Source: Toxoplasma gondii ME49 (lineage: Eukaryota > Apicomplexa > Conoidasida > Eucoccidiorida > Sarcocystidae). From it: a stretch of DNA of 64,000 bases. A program made the position numbers and the translations under genes. Positions 14,340 to 27,126 of the stretch are shown piece after piece; positions within the stretch are counted from its first letter, which is position 1, and each line of letters opens with the position of its first letter. The stretch lies in the NCBI RefSeq assembly GCF_000006565.2, contig NC_031473.1:806001-870000 (forward strand), in the 5' to 3' direction. The notes under the pieces were generated by a model, which worked only from the letters and a program-made list of their open reading frames with translations, was not told the DNA's origin and ran no database searches.

Positions 14340-16991
14340 TTACCATCCTCCTTCCAACACCTCATCCCATTTCAGCTTCATGTAGAGCTTCCGTATACGT
14401 CTCTCTCCAAGCGCATGGAACAGAAAAACCATGGCGTCATCGGTCAGAGTTTCTTCTCCGGTACCAGTCGCAGTTACCAAATCCTCCATCTTCTGGCGGG
14501 TTGACAGAAAAGGCCGCCCTTCCGCAGCGCCATGTTGCTCTATACTATATGCCACTGGACGATTAGCGTCCATTCTTTGTCGCTGCCTTTGGGCCTGACT
14601 GCGGTCTCGTTTCTTCGAACATGCGTTAGGCTTTTCCTGCGATGGCGTAGAAAGATGGTCGCATTTGCTCTCACTCTCAGCAGAGGTGTTTTCGATGCTA
14701 CTACAGTTGCACGGGCCCCTCCCTACGTCACCTACCTTGTCTCCATGTTTTATAGGGTTAGGCTTCTTTCCCACGACAGTAAACGTGGCCGGGTGTCTGC
14801 ACTGACAGCTGAGAGGGGACGCCACGACCGAAGGGGCTGGTGCCTTCGTGTGATCTCGAACGAACTCGTGACACTCTAAACCTTCGGTTGTCCTCATATG
14901 AATGCCTTCCTTCCTGTTGGAGGCGCGTCCGTGTTCGTGCGCGAGACAACGCGAGCCCACGCTGTCTTCAGGTGCAACTGTTTCTGCGCGGTTATGGATA
15001 TTTCGTGAGGGAGGAAGAAGAGTCCTAGCGCCGAGCAACACGGATGACGAGGTCAGACCGTCAGGATTTGCAACGTCAGCCTTGTTTATCTCAGCAGTTG
15101 CGTCGGAGCTCTGTTTAGTCATTGACATTACGCATATCTGCACGCATCGCAGCCTAGCACGTTCGACTGTAAGCTGAACAACTGGAATCAGATATGTTGT
15201 CACCTGATGCTCCACAGAGATGCCCAGTTCCTTCTCGAGCAGCATATCTGGTGGTCCTTCGGAAATGGGCGAAGCTCCAGGAATGTAAGCTGCTTGTTCT
15301 ACCACCAAGGGTGCGTGGGACGCAGTCAAGGAATCGTCAAATTTTGCTGGCCAGTGGGACCGTCTTATCTTCTTCAATTGCTCCGCGTCGTGCACCGGCC
15401 ACCCATTCAGCCGCATAACTACGAGGCTGGTACCAGCATGTGTAGCATGAAGAATTTCCAATCGACAGTGGTCACTTACGTTGAGGTGGGATCCAGTTCC
15501 GCACACCGCTCGACCAATCCCACAAAGTCACCAGCGGGGTGGAGTTCCGAACTCGCTGGTCGCCAAGAAGAGTCTAATGAAAGAAAATTTGGATGGTGGT
15601 TGGGCTCTATTAAATCACCGAGTTTGTCACCCACCAATATCATCTAACAAAGTCTCGTTGTCACGCAAGACAATTCCTGCGGGAAACAGTAATTTTGCAA
15701 TCGAGTGTCTATCGATAATAACTGAAACAACTGACCTTGCATTTCCTTTTCCTTTGCGTACTGTTGGATGAGATGCAGTAATTTGCCTTTTTCAACACCG
15801 CAGATATGTGAGATATAGAGAAAGTTCCCCTCTGCATAGTGGTAAATAGCCCTGGCGAGCTGACGGGTGTCATGCAAAAATAAACTCACGGAGGCACCTT
15901 TTGCAACGATTTTCCGGGACAGACTGGGTCAGCTGCTTCCCCAGCGCCGCAGTAAGGATGGAGGGCCCTTCTAGGGTATCATCATGCAATAGTGCTCAAT
16001 GGCCAAGGGGGTAGCAACGTCTTCAAAGCCTACCTACGGGAAGGCTGAAAACGAACGTATCGTCACTCTGAATGACTCTCCTGAGCGCACGGGAGTCTTC
16101 CTGTGGAAATGACTTCGCAAAAGCATTTTCCAGCGAGTCAATGCGTCGCATCTGTGGATATGAAGAAATAATGTATAGTAGTCACGTAATGGCCTTCAAA
16201 CGAAAGTCGTTCATACCTCAACCGGGGAAACGACGGTGCAAAGACTGTGGTCAGAAACTGCGTCTGCAGTTACAGACAAACATGCACTGTCAGAGGTTAC
16301 AGCATCGTCGTGGGGGCGATGCGTGGCCATCGAGTCAAGAGTGTGACCAGATGGTGACCGCGTAGGATCTGCGGTAATTTCCTTTTCTCCGAGAGACGCT
16401 GCAAGAAGCCCTGGTGATGCTCTACCGGTTCCACCTGAAATGTCATGCTCGTGTTCGGTGAAGGACTCCCGAAGACGCTGACGCCTCTTCGCGAGGAAAA
16501 TATCGAGCGACGAGGCAGTTTGTAGGTTTGTTTCGCCTTCAGTTCCCCACTTGTGATAGCGAACCATACAACCAAACAACGCATCCAAGTCCCCATCTGT
16601 CAGTTCCTACCAAGCGCCCTAATGGACGAACAGAAAACGCGACGAAAAAAGCAAGACGCACCTCCATGCAAGAGGAGCTTCGATCGAGCTTCTCTGTCGG
16701 AAGAATTGCCACCTCCGGAAACTGAGCGGACAGAATTGTTGTACATGGAAGTGGCCGATGTAGGAGCTTCTCCGGTCACGTTACCATGAGAAATTTCGTC
16801 AGACAGCAATACGCTCCTGTAGTAAGAAATGGAATAGCTGATGATGCTTCTGGCCAGCAAACACGATCAGACAGCGTACCGCAGAAATCGCCAAATCCTC
16901 GTGTTCGTCGACACTCCGTCTGCCACGCAAACGGAAGCCACGAAAAATTGCCTCCCCAATGGATGGCTCTCCCCATCTTCTCGTTCACCAG
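14340..16991 (-). CDS. putative STAND/NACHT-like NTPase fragment, multi-exon (5' end unresolved)
   Basis: Candidate exons, right to left: 16991-16880, 16816-16662, 16596-16217, 16151 to about 16057 or 16038, 15923-15736, 15573-15480, 15426-14340. Most joins agree in phase; the join after 16151 needs a weak donor (GTTCGT) or a missing exon, and the last intron would be only 53 bases. Exon 15923-15736 encodes LFLHDTRQLARAIYHYAEG followed by NFLYISHICGVEKG. The spacing around AEGNFLY resembles the segment that follows the nucleotide-binding domain in STAND/NACHT ATPases. VASVCVADGVSTNTRIWRFL could be a diverged Walker B region. No Walker A is visible; it would have to lie in 5' exons. The last exon adds about 360 residues of low-complexity sequence ending KWDEVLEGGW. 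Alternative: an unrelated coccidian hypothetical protein. Confidence 0.4.
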
Positions 16992-17885
16992 CTGCATGTA
17001 TGAACAATTTTTTGTCTATGCCTATTGAATTACTGAGACTTTTTGTGAACACTGTCCAGCGCTTGAACTCATTAAACGAGCACATGGAGCACAATGTCGT
17101 GGACAGAAGAACGACACAGCGCGGTGTAGAGACACCTCGCGTTCACGTTCTCCTCCAGGAACGCCTGAAAGTCACGGAGCCATGATCGGTTTGCCGCTTG
17201 GATATGTTGACCGTTGCTATTCTATCATGCAGGTAGACCCTTCTAGGTAGGAAATGTAACTCTGGACAGTTCGTGTGTGATGCGGTGGTCAATTGGTCCG
17301 ATCTGGAGAAAATACACCTATATACAACATTTCGAGGAAGTTGATGGACGAAGGTCTGCACGCAAGAAGCCGAATTTCTGTCTGCGGCAGCAAGACTGGC
17401 CGGAACGTGTATCTCACGTGTCAGCTGAGGTATTTCACAAAGGCAAAAACTGGCGTCATGTGAAGGTCAACGACAGAATCGATCAGGTGGCTTGTACACG
17501 CGGTCGCAGGCTGTCATCTGAAGATCGCCCTGGATCCAGAGCAGAACGACAGTGTACGGGCACAGAGAAACCCGATTTGTGTATTGATTTTTCTGATGAA
17601 TTGTGGGGATTCCACGATTGAGTGAAGCGGAGGCAGAAACGAGGGTAACCGTACTTTACGTGGAAGCTGACGTGGATTCTGTGCGTAGGATGCCACTGCC
17701 AAGGGCTGTCTGTGTCAGTAACTGGGGAGAAGCTGTCAACAGCGAATCACTTTTTTTCAACTGCATTTGTGTTATCAAATATTAGCGTTTTTTTCTGTAC
17801 CATCCACAAATTTTCCTTAGCAAGTCTGTAAAACCAGAACAACTTTCGGAGTATAAATACCGTGTCCTTTGCATGCCGTTCAAAG
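16992..17885. other. unassigned region between divergent genes
   Basis: It should hold the 5' exons of the minus-strand gene and the promoter of the plus-strand gene at 17886. One minus segment (about 17162-17075) reads FLEENVNARCLYTALCRSSV after an AG acceptor and may be an exon, but its phase does not join cleanly. Plus-strand open frames at 17277-17621 and 17603-17785 have no splice or domain support. Confidence 0.3.
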
Positions 17886-20800
17886 ATGTCGCAGATTCTG
17901 TCGCTCTCGAAACCCTCTAGACCGGGATTGGCCTCCACGAAAGAAGTCGCAAGTAGCTTCCCCGTCTCCAGTAAATTGGTTTCTTCTCCTATGCATAGTT
18001 TTTTTCACCGTTTTCCTTGTTCTCGGGGTGGGGACGATTCACCAGGTTCGACGCGATGCTCTCGCAATCTGATCCCTCATCAAAATAAACCCGTCACTCT
18101 CATGGACAACCTGCCACAAGTCGCGCAGGATGAAAGAGGTTCAGACAAAAGTCAACACGATCCTGCCGGGCCTTTGACGTGTCGTCTGTCCAATAGCACA
18201 TGGGCCAGTGAACTCGATTACTTTCAAGATCCAGTAGCAGCTCGTGGAACCCTTGCGGGGGCGCCAGGTGCGTTTCCGCCCCTCGTTTCATCGGAGATGG
18301 CAGCTCAACTTTCTGTGGGAGGCTTCGACCTCTGCGGTAATCCACTGGCGGGCTTGACACTATGGAGCACAGATGGAATGCCGAATGTTGGTTTGGGAAT
18401 GACGAACGTTCAGGGATTTCTTCAGCCAGATGCTTCTACACACGCTGACGTCCACGGTAGGGAACTTCCTCGCAACTTCCCATTCTTCTTCTTGCCCGAA
18501 ACGATTGAAGAACAACTGATGCAGGGTTCTCGTGTTTCACCAGAGCCTCCCCCGGACGTTTGCAGACCAAAACAAACAGAACTCATCATCCGCAGTCCCG
18601 GTGACCACACCGAGAACGAAACACGGTGGACCAGTAGCTGCGCCATGTCCCTTCGTTCATCTCGCAAGCGGGGACGAGACCGTGAAACCTTTGATTCGTT
18701 TGACATGGCCGTCGGACCTGACACGCGCTTTGACCATTCTCAGCCTGCAACTTCCGCAAAGGCAGCAGATGCTCAGCATGTGAATCGTCCCTATCCTGTC
18801 ATGGCGTTTGACCCATCGATGGGTTCCGACTGTCGATCGCAGGATCAGACGGGTCTCCAGCATCGGTATCTCTGCGATCAGCTGGGTACCGGAAGCATGT
18901 GTGAGAGTCAACAGGCGCTTGTCTGTCTCAATCGATCCCAGCTCGCGGATATAAAGTACGAAACAGTCAACCTCGGCGAATACGACATGTGTGAAGTCAG
19001 CGTAAGCTGGCATCTGCCGCGGTTGCCCGCCTCTCCCGATTGGCCAGCTGATGCTGTTCCAGTGAGGCGAGTCTTCGGCATCAATGCGGGCATGACGCTG
19101 TTCAACCTCCATCGGATCATCTGCATTTCCATGGGTCTTTCCGATGACGTAAGTGTATGCACAGTTGACTGTGGTCTTCGAGCGGATACCCGCGATTCCG
19201 CCGTGGATTTCGAGGAAAGTGATGTTTTACCCTGTTCGCTTTTTAAACATAATTTGGTGGAGCAACCACGCCATGCCGCTGCTAGAATTATTTTGGGCCA
19301 GCGCGTACAAACTGATTCTGTTGACTGTCTGTGGAATCCTCACTTAGGCACAAGCGTCGGCGTTCAACCACGTGTGGGTTCTTCCAAGCAACAACACATA
19401 TGGAGGTGGACCTCTAACGAAAACACGCGCCAGCGGAGCCTCTCGTATCAAAGTCACAACGGATCGCGGTGTTGAGTTCCGGCACAGTATCACCGTATCG
19501 CTCAATAGTCGCTCTCAGGTCGTCGCCACACCAGAATCCGTACTGCTTTATGTCCTTGGATGTGTCCAGCTGCACGTACAGCTCGTGGGAGTAATGAGAA
19601 ACCGGACAAAGCAGAACTCCTTGATATGGGTAAGAGGGAACTGCTTTCGCTCACTGATGGATGCTGCATAACTAGGCTGCAAATGAATGCGAATAAGCTG
19701 ACGTTGCAGTGTGGTCTACTCAACTTCTGCTTACCTCTTAGGTACCCCGTTGCATTGCCAATGGAACATACGGTACCGCACCTCCACCAGGAACAGACTG
19801 GAATAGCTCTGCAGAAATCTGCAGTCACATTCCTTCGTTCCACGTCGATGTCCACCGCATCAACACGTAAGATTGAGAACTACGAGGCTGTTGTTTTACA
19901 AACGTAGCCAGCATATGACGTGAGCCATGGAAAAATGTCCTTCTGCAGGTTCTTCCCTTCCAAAAGAGGCTCACTGTTTCAGATGCTTATGCGTTGTTTC
20001 CCACTTCTCAGGCAGTTCATTGACACTCGATTCTCTAAGAATACATCTTTTTCGCGGAGGACGAAAATGATTCGCGCCGAGGTATGGTCGCGTGAACTGT
20101 TACGGGGGGCTCTTTGCACGAACTCTGCGTGCTAGCAATGAAGGCGCTCGTGTTTGCCGACGACATGCCCTGCGGTACTTCAAATCCACCGTGTAGTGCG
20201 CGTGAATCTCTCTCTTTGCGTGCCAGGGAATTGACGAGGACATTCTGCGGTGTTACAGCGAATCAATCCAGGAGTTTTGGCAAGATCCAGATCGGGTGAG
20301 GGACTTGTCTATCCGAGTGACTCGTCAGTCAACGGGGGGTACGAAACGGAGATGTCTCGAGGGCCGCAAAGCGCAACGAGCTCTTGAACACGAGTCCCGC
20401 GACGAAACTTCACACGCACAGGAACATGGAACTCGCTGTGAAGACCTAGTGCCCGTGAGAGACGACCACAAACCTGCGCCTGTTTCCGGTCAACACCATC
20501 TGGCGTCCCTTTCGTGGCACGAATCGCCACTCTCGCTGCAGACCTTCATTTCGATTCCTCACTTGGACACACCGTATGAAAGTGATCTTCACGGAGATGC
20601 AACAGGCGTTCTCAGACTCCCAACTTGCCCAAGCCCTGATGTTTCTTGGCCTTTCTCGTTCAGCTTTGGCAACGACACCAACTGTTTCTCCCCGTCTGCA
20701 TTAGTCTCGTCGCCCCGTGCGATAGACATACGGCAGAGTGGGTCAAATGATGCAGACGTGTCGCACGCTGTCGATGGCACGAAAAGTTCCCATTCCAGCA

Positions 20801-21357
20801 ACACAGGAGTAACTGCTATCATCCAGACACCGAACCACTTTGCCTATGCAGGAGTAGGTTCGACTCACGGTGTCCGTCGAAGCAAACAGATCAAAGAAAA
20901 AGGAACCCAGCAGCAGGAGGGCGTTTCCAATAGATCGCCGCTGAACAAATCTGCGCATCCCGTCGCGAATGTGAATGAGCCGCCTCTTCCTCTTCCCGCT
21001 TCTGCGGACTCGGCCAAGTTACTGTGTGCCTCGCCTTCTAAAACCGGTTCAGATCTGACAAGGCCCTCGGGTTCCGGTATCTCTGTAGAAGGCTCCTGTT
21101 GCTCGACGAATCCAGGTGACGATATCGCTGATATTCGACTGCTAGCCGGCTTCATCGATGATGCGGCGACTCGAAGTCTCCTAGTCTCTTCACCAGAAGC
21201 GATTGACTCTGGGAATTTTACCGCCCGTCCTGATGATCAAGGACAAGGCTTTGACTGGCCAACATCTCAACAGCTTTGGAGGAGCGTAGAGTTTGTCTTG
21301 ACAGAAGACGGCGGGTTAACTATGGATCCGAGGGACGCTGCCCAGACTGCATGCTGA
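17886..21357 (+). CDS. pRiA4b ORF-3-like domain protein
   Basis: Five exons with consistent phases: 17886-19148, 19348-19518, 19742-19866, 19949-20081, 20227-21357; 940 residues. I start at the ATG at 17886; the codon opening this frame farther left is GTG. Residues 1 to about 370 are low complexity. The recognisable core (about 375-530) runs CEVSVSWHLPRLP, RRVFGINAGMTLFNLHRIIC, ISMGLSDD, AFNHVWVLPSN, GVEFRHSITVSL and VPRCIANGTYGTAPPPGTDW. This follows the plan of the plasmid pRiA4b ORF-3 family: a beta strand, an Arg with small residues before a tLxxLHxxI helix ending in MG, a HxF element, a central strand and a Cys-rich CIAGxxAxPPE-like loop. The family is common in bacteria and plasmids and its biochemical role is unclear. 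The last exon adds about 375 Ser-rich residues. Domain call is from remembered motifs. Confidence 0.6.
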
Positions 21358-22021
21358 ACAGAGTGTCCCCTCTCACATTTTCTCCTGCGAACAACGGTTC
21401 GAAAACGTGTCACTACTTGTTTCGCTCTTGGCTTGCGCCAAAAAAGAGAGAATAACCTCAAGAGGTGCTTTTTGTTCGTTCTATGCCACACTCATTCAGA
21501 GTTCGGCCGTCCACAGTTGGGCTTTTTCTGTCACTTGTGCGTATAAACCACAGTGGTGTGCTTTGTCGGTGACCAGCTCAGGCACCCCGTCAAGTGTCAT
21601 TTTCTCGGCTTTCGTGAAAATGTTCCATGTTATGCTTTAATGTCATTGGACTTCATGCCTTTCGAAGGCAGATTCCTCGAGTTTGTTCCTTCTCGGAAAC
21701 GAGACTGAAGGAGTGCAAAACGCTGACCGATACCTGTTGCGTGTCACTCAATGCATGGACTTCCGCCATGTACTCCAGCGCAAACAAGACATTCACGGGC
21801 ACGCCTACGTACAGCTGCGTGTTTAACGGATGCAGCGCGCCACGACCCGTCTCACAAGAGCTCCTCTTGATGACGTATGGATTGAAAATGGATACAGTTG
21901 TATTCCCTCAGACTAGTAGCCGCAGTGTACAACGAGCGCGACACCGGCTAAACTTGGAGAAATTCAACAGGCACAACGAAGTTCCGGGGAACACCAGTTG
22001 TGGTTCAGGTTCTTTCGCGCC
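21358..22021. other. convergent 3' intergenic region
   Basis: Between the stop of the pRiA4b-like gene (plus) and the stop of the LON-domain gene (minus). It should contain both 3' UTRs. Nothing else is visible. Confidence 0.5.
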
Positions 22022-25000
22022 TCAAAGTTTGATGTTGAGCGGTACTGGTTCAGAAATTGGCGCCTTGACGTCTTCCGGATCGCGGAACCCCGGCTGGTCC
22101 TTCAGTCGTTTGACTTCTGCCTGCAGCTGCCGAAGCTTGTCTTCGAGTGACCGCCTCACAACATCTAGACGCAGTTCCGTGTCCTGCTGTGCCATAGCCC
22201 AGCACCTGCCATTCAAATCGGACAAACACGCAAGGGACAAACGTTCACTCGCGAACTGATTGTCCGTACACCTGACACGCTGTACCGTCTATTTTCTCTG
22301 GATTAGTTCTTGGCTTACCCTAAGCCTGCGTCGTAAATGCTCACAGCTTCCAAGCAAATATGAATACCGGTAATAAATGGAAACATAACACCACACAGTT
22401 GATGACTACAGCTTCCACGCAAACATAAATACTGGTAGGATATTGAAGCCCAACACGTTATTGGTCAGAATTGTCCACCACTCCTCATTCGCACAGCATC
22501 GTCGCCGCGGCGTGTACGTATTTCACGTAGCATCAACGTCCTCCCCAATGCTGAATCTTATCATTGTCGTTCCTTCGTTGCACTGACATATGTACTCCAG
22601 ATAATCTCAGGCGTCCGTCCACCGTCCTGTGCGCTTGAAACGGGTGGAGGCTTCCCTAACAGTGAAACTATACCACCAGGTTTAGCCAGGGCAACGAAAG
22701 TTGCGCGCCGCTCTGCCATGCCTAGCAACGCACCCACGCAGCTATCTCTTTGCGTTTCGCCTTCCCACGAATGCGCCGAGTACGCCTGAGCGGCTGTTCC
22801 TGATTCCTGCAAAATTCTGGCTTGAATAGTCAGCCCATACTCGCGAGGCTCACCTTGCTCGAGCATCGATGTGATGATCCATGGCACAGAAGGAGACCCA
22901 TTCGCCGATGTCCTGTTCTGTTGCTCCGGATGTCTCGTTGACGAATTCGTCCACCTTGTCTTCGAGACTTGGTCTCAGGGACACGAGATGGGCTTGATGC
23001 ATCTTTCCTTCCAGCTTCCTGAAGAAAGAAAAACGTGCACATACTCACAAGCAGACACTGAACTGCTCGCTTGAGTCTTCTCGAAAAGAACGTAGAACGT
23101 TTGCGAAGACAGTACATAGTAAATGCAGATATGCAGCGAATCCTGCACCGTTTTACTGTATATGTTCTGAAGTCTGTCAAATCCCGAGGACTGGAGGTCG
23201 ACGAAAACCTTCCACGCGTTCTGATGCTATGTCGGAGGTTTGGCCGACTCAGCCTTCCTGACGGTAAATAGAGCGCTCATGTCCAGAGTCGTGCCCAGTC
23301 CCGTAGCGCGCGGTGCACGGCTCGACACGACAACCGCGCATCTCGCGCTCCTGTACCTACCGGTAAAGAAGTTCCATCTTGTTAACTCGATCGTACAGAC
23401 TGTAGAGCGCCTTGATGTTTTCTCTTGACACCAGCGGGTTAACAAAGCCGTCGCGTTTATTCTCATCTTTGTGGGGCACGACGCGAACCTGGACAGCCCC
23501 ACAGAGATGGCCAGTCACGCGCTATTGCGAATACAACGAAATCTAGCAGTGGCGTTTCCTGTTGCCATGGCGCCGCCTTGACCGCTCGCACAGGCACCCA
23601 GCTGGGTTAAAATACCTCAGCTGCGTATGGTAACACATGCGAGGCCCTCTCCCTCAACAGATCGTTCAAACTCGCTTCCAGACACAAGACAGCCTGACAG
23701 CTGCGCGCCGGCCTCCCCAGAAATGTCACGTGTTTTACGTGCCGGTCTGCAACTCGATACGAGCGATGCCGTAGTTTTTGTTCCTGACAGAAAATCCCTT
23801 ATATCCGGAAATTCTCGTGACACACTTTTCCTAGTCCCGTCCTCACCCGGAAGCTGAGCTCCGAGGCTTCGAGCACAGAGACGATTTTCACCCGGCCCAT
23901 GATTCGGAGACCGAGTTCGCCGCTCTTGTCCAGCATGTGGATCTCCGTCGGCTCGGCAATGGCGCCATAACCAATGAGCATGTAGTCGTCCTTGGTGCCT
24001 TGGCTGTTGGGAGGCGGCCCCGTCAACGCACTTCGGTTCTCCTGGGGACGCGCAATCTCCACGTCGCCTTCCTCTCGGTAGTCCACGTAGCCCAGAAAGA
24101 TTGTCGCCGATCGCGTCGCCCGCATGTGCCGGACCATGCGGTCGCGCTCTCGAAACGGCAGTTGAATCACAGTCTTCTGTCCAGGTGACTGAAGGGAACG
24201 CAGAAAAGGAAACACCCCAGAAGACAAGCAGTGATTTATCTAGAGAAGGCAACTTTGAACAAGTCGGTACACCCAAATGCCAGATGTCTTTTCCACACGT
24301 GGCACGCATTGGTTTAAGCCACCGCATGACGGAAAAAGCTTCCGCACGTACTGCGGGGTGAATTCCGACAATACGGGTATTCACACAAATCAGGTATCTG
24401 CACGAGCCAAGTTGCAGCGTCCACAGCACCTTTCGCCTCGTAGTATCATCGTATCCGTCCCGTTCTTTGATGTACATCAAGTGCCCTCTCTGCCTCTAGG
24501 CCCCCACGTGAAGCGTGCTAAGAACTGTTCAGCGTAGTTCGGAGCGCCCACCGTGAACACACGTCTCAGCCTCGATGCGCATACGACCGGGCACTGAACT
24601 GAACCGCAGTTCAAAATGCATTAACAATCTCAATTCATTAGTGTTAGGTTTGATATTTTGTACCAACAAGACCGCCGAGTGGGAGCTCGATATTTTCTGC
24701 TACGCGTTGCGCGAGCTGGCTTGAGCGGGGTGGCGAGAGACTGGCGGTTCCTCAGCAACGCTTGGACAGGTGCTTAAGTATTTATGTCGGAGTTTTCAAG
24801 TTGACTCGCGGTTTCCCTTCACCGCGGATTCCACCCTGACCTCGACGTGTTTCCCTTACAATTGCAGCGGTTTCATCGAGCTTGGTGACGAGCATGTCGA
24901 CGTCCCGCTCTTCGTTTTGAGGCCACTCCTGGATGTAGGGACCTGCTTTGTAGATGCCCTCGCGGAGCAAGGCCTGCATCTGCCCCAAAGGTCCACTTGG

Positions 25001-25846
25001 GTCGACTTCCAAGCGCCGCCCCGCCATGGTCGTTTCCGCCGTCAGAGGTGCGGGGTAGATAGGATCGGCTGGCGCAGGCAGAGGCGCCGCAGAATCGCCG
25101 TTTGAGAAGGGGGAAAAGCCGGTGGCCGGGTTCGAGGGAAACGAAGGAAACTGAGGGCTGTCAGGGGAACCCGCCGACGTGCCAGGGGTGGCGAGTCCAT
25201 CGGACGCAACTAGCCGTCCATCGGACTCAGAGACGGATCCAAGCTTGGACGAAGAGAGCGGGGTCACAGAAAGCATCGGGCGGCCGCCTACGTTGAAGAG
25301 AGGAAGCCGCTGAGAAAGGGAGGCGCCACTGAGAGAAGTCCTGGAGGGTAACCCTGTGTGGACGAAAGACGACAGACCTGCGCGTGGCGCTTGCAGAGAG
25401 CAACGAGACAGAGAACGCGAAGCAGTGGACAGACTGGGCGCGAGAAAACACTGGAACTGGTCAGACAGAGCGGCAGGCGACGGTACGATCGGAATTCTGA
25501 CACCGTTTTCGACGCACGCCGGCGGACAAGTGTGCGCGGGAGAGCGGCTGCTGCTCGAAATCGACAGAGCGCTGGAAGCGTCCGGTGTATGCACACCCGA
25601 GGGAAAGAAGCAACGCAGGCACCCCAGGGGCTGTCCAGGCTTGGTGGACCCCTGCACACGAGGATAAATTTGCAGAATGCCGCCGGTACTGTGCGAGGCA
25701 GGGCGCGACCTCAAGAGCGAAGGAGAGGAATGCGTCACGTGGGAAACAGCAAGCACGAGCACTCCCATGGAAACCCAGAAAGTCGGCAGGAGAAGCCCGG
25801 CCTGAACCGTTCGCGGGTTCCAGACCTCCGCGATCCGGAGTGCCAT
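22022..25846 (-). CDS. LON substrate-binding-domain protein, probable apicoplast import
   Basis: Five exons, right to left, all in phase: 25846-24860, 24188-23847, 23488-23361, 23018-22854, 22205-22022; 601 residues. The start is in a strong context (GCCATGG). Residues about 13-42 form a hydrophobic segment (AGLLLPTFWVSMGVLVLAVS) followed by about 200 Ser/Arg/Pro-rich, acid-poor residues, as in a signal peptide plus transit peptide for the apicoplast. The conserved part begins near 330: VIQLPFRERDRMVRHMRA, SATIFLGYVDY, YMLIGYGAIAEPTEIHML, LGLRIMGRVKIVSVLEASE, then a helical C-terminus (ENIKALYSLYDRVNKMELLY; EDKLRQLQAEVKRLKDQ). This order matches the N-terminal LON domain of chloroplast LON-domain proteins that lack the protease. 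No ATPase or protease motif is present, so it is not a Lon protease. Exon structure is firm; family and location are moderate. Confidence 0.6.
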
Positions 25847-27126
25847 GGCAGGAACGAGGGAACCGCGGACCGGAGAAGTGGCGTGGATCTTGGGGAAAGG
25901 CGGCAATCAAAGCCACGAAAAAGCGGAGGAAATTGAAGTTGGCGAGGATACTTCTCGACCCCGTGAATCCTCCGGCGTTGCCATGGACTCAAAAACGCTG
26001 TGGACGCCGGGCACAGGTTGCTGAGACGGAGCTTTCAGCTATCCAGAGAAGACTCTATTTTGTTCCTGAGGTTGCCATTAACACCGCCGAGTCTTCCTCA
26101 CGAAAACTCGCCTCCGTACCTGTGAAATCATACGCCAAACTACGTGTTTCGGGCGCAGGACTGTTCAGGAGACATCGAGACGGGAATTCAGCGCGTAGGG
26201 GCTTTGCGTCGCGTGGGAGACAGCACAGAAACCCGACTCGCGAAACGGGAGAAGAACCGCACCACATAAACGACCGCTGTCCAGACGCGAATGCTCCGGG
26301 AAGTGCAATTTCTCACTGTAATGAAGCAAAAAGGTGTACATACTCGACATGTGTTTCCCGCGTTCTACATCGACTTGCGCATGTTCAGAAGACATGCCGC
26401 TCGATCACGCGCCCTGGAGAGCCTCCGTTGTTGCCACAGGCATGCCTTGTACACGTCGTCATGAAACACAACTTTTGCACGGTTTTTCCTCGGGTTGTCC
26501 CTTGTCACCCTTTCCTCTTTCTCCTTTTTTTCCCAACTTCCCTTATCCGATCCTCTGCATCGCGTCTGTTTCGCACGTCCGCATTTCCAGCGCCTTTTTC
26601 TTGCACATCCGAGTTTCATTGTTCCGTTTTCAGACCGTGAAACCAAGTCAGCTTATCATCTCCTTGTCTTGCTTCTGACTCTCAAATCGGCTTTTCACAT
26701 CCAACGTTGCACCTAGGGCATAAACCTGTTTTCCGTTCAATTCTTCACAAACTACAGACGAGGACCTTCCTGCAAAATGAATCACCGCGCGACGCCTGCG
26801 TCACCATCTGCCTTGCACCTCTGATAACCGGTCTTGAAACTGCTTTCTTTTCTTGAGAAAAGTGCTTTGCAACTCACCGCTTTAGCCGCCGCACTCAGCT
26901 GCTGACTCGAATCTCAGAACAAGCTGGGGTCAAGTGGTGGCCGAGTGACCTGGGCAGATGAACGACGCCGGTGTCTGTCGAAGGAGTTACTCAAATTCTT
27001 TGCTTTTCTCAGCATCCGGGACCCTTTCGAAGGCCCACCTTGTCTACGACGTTTTTTTCACTCGAAAGGGTCAAGAGAGAGAGTTCTTTTCTTTGTCAGT
27101 TTCTCCCGTTTCCACTTTTCCGCAAA
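25847..27126. promoter_or_regulatory. divergent promoter region, LON-domain gene and EMC6
   Basis: A 1.28 kb spacer between two divergent start codons, so it should hold both promoters and 5' leaders. It is pyrimidine-rich on the plus strand from about 26.45 to 26.70 kb. I see no further gene. Confidence 0.5.

Noticed and set aside
15860..15889. Apparent 30-base intron (GTGAGT...CAG)
   Set aside because: Too short for a spliceosomal intron. Its length is a multiple of three and reading through keeps the frame with a natural sequence, so I treat it as coding.
17747..17938. Minus-strand frame with RICDIFERHAKDTVFILRKL
   Set aside because: Protein-like at first sight, but it overlaps the start of the pRiA4b-like gene, has no ATG start and no joining exon was found.
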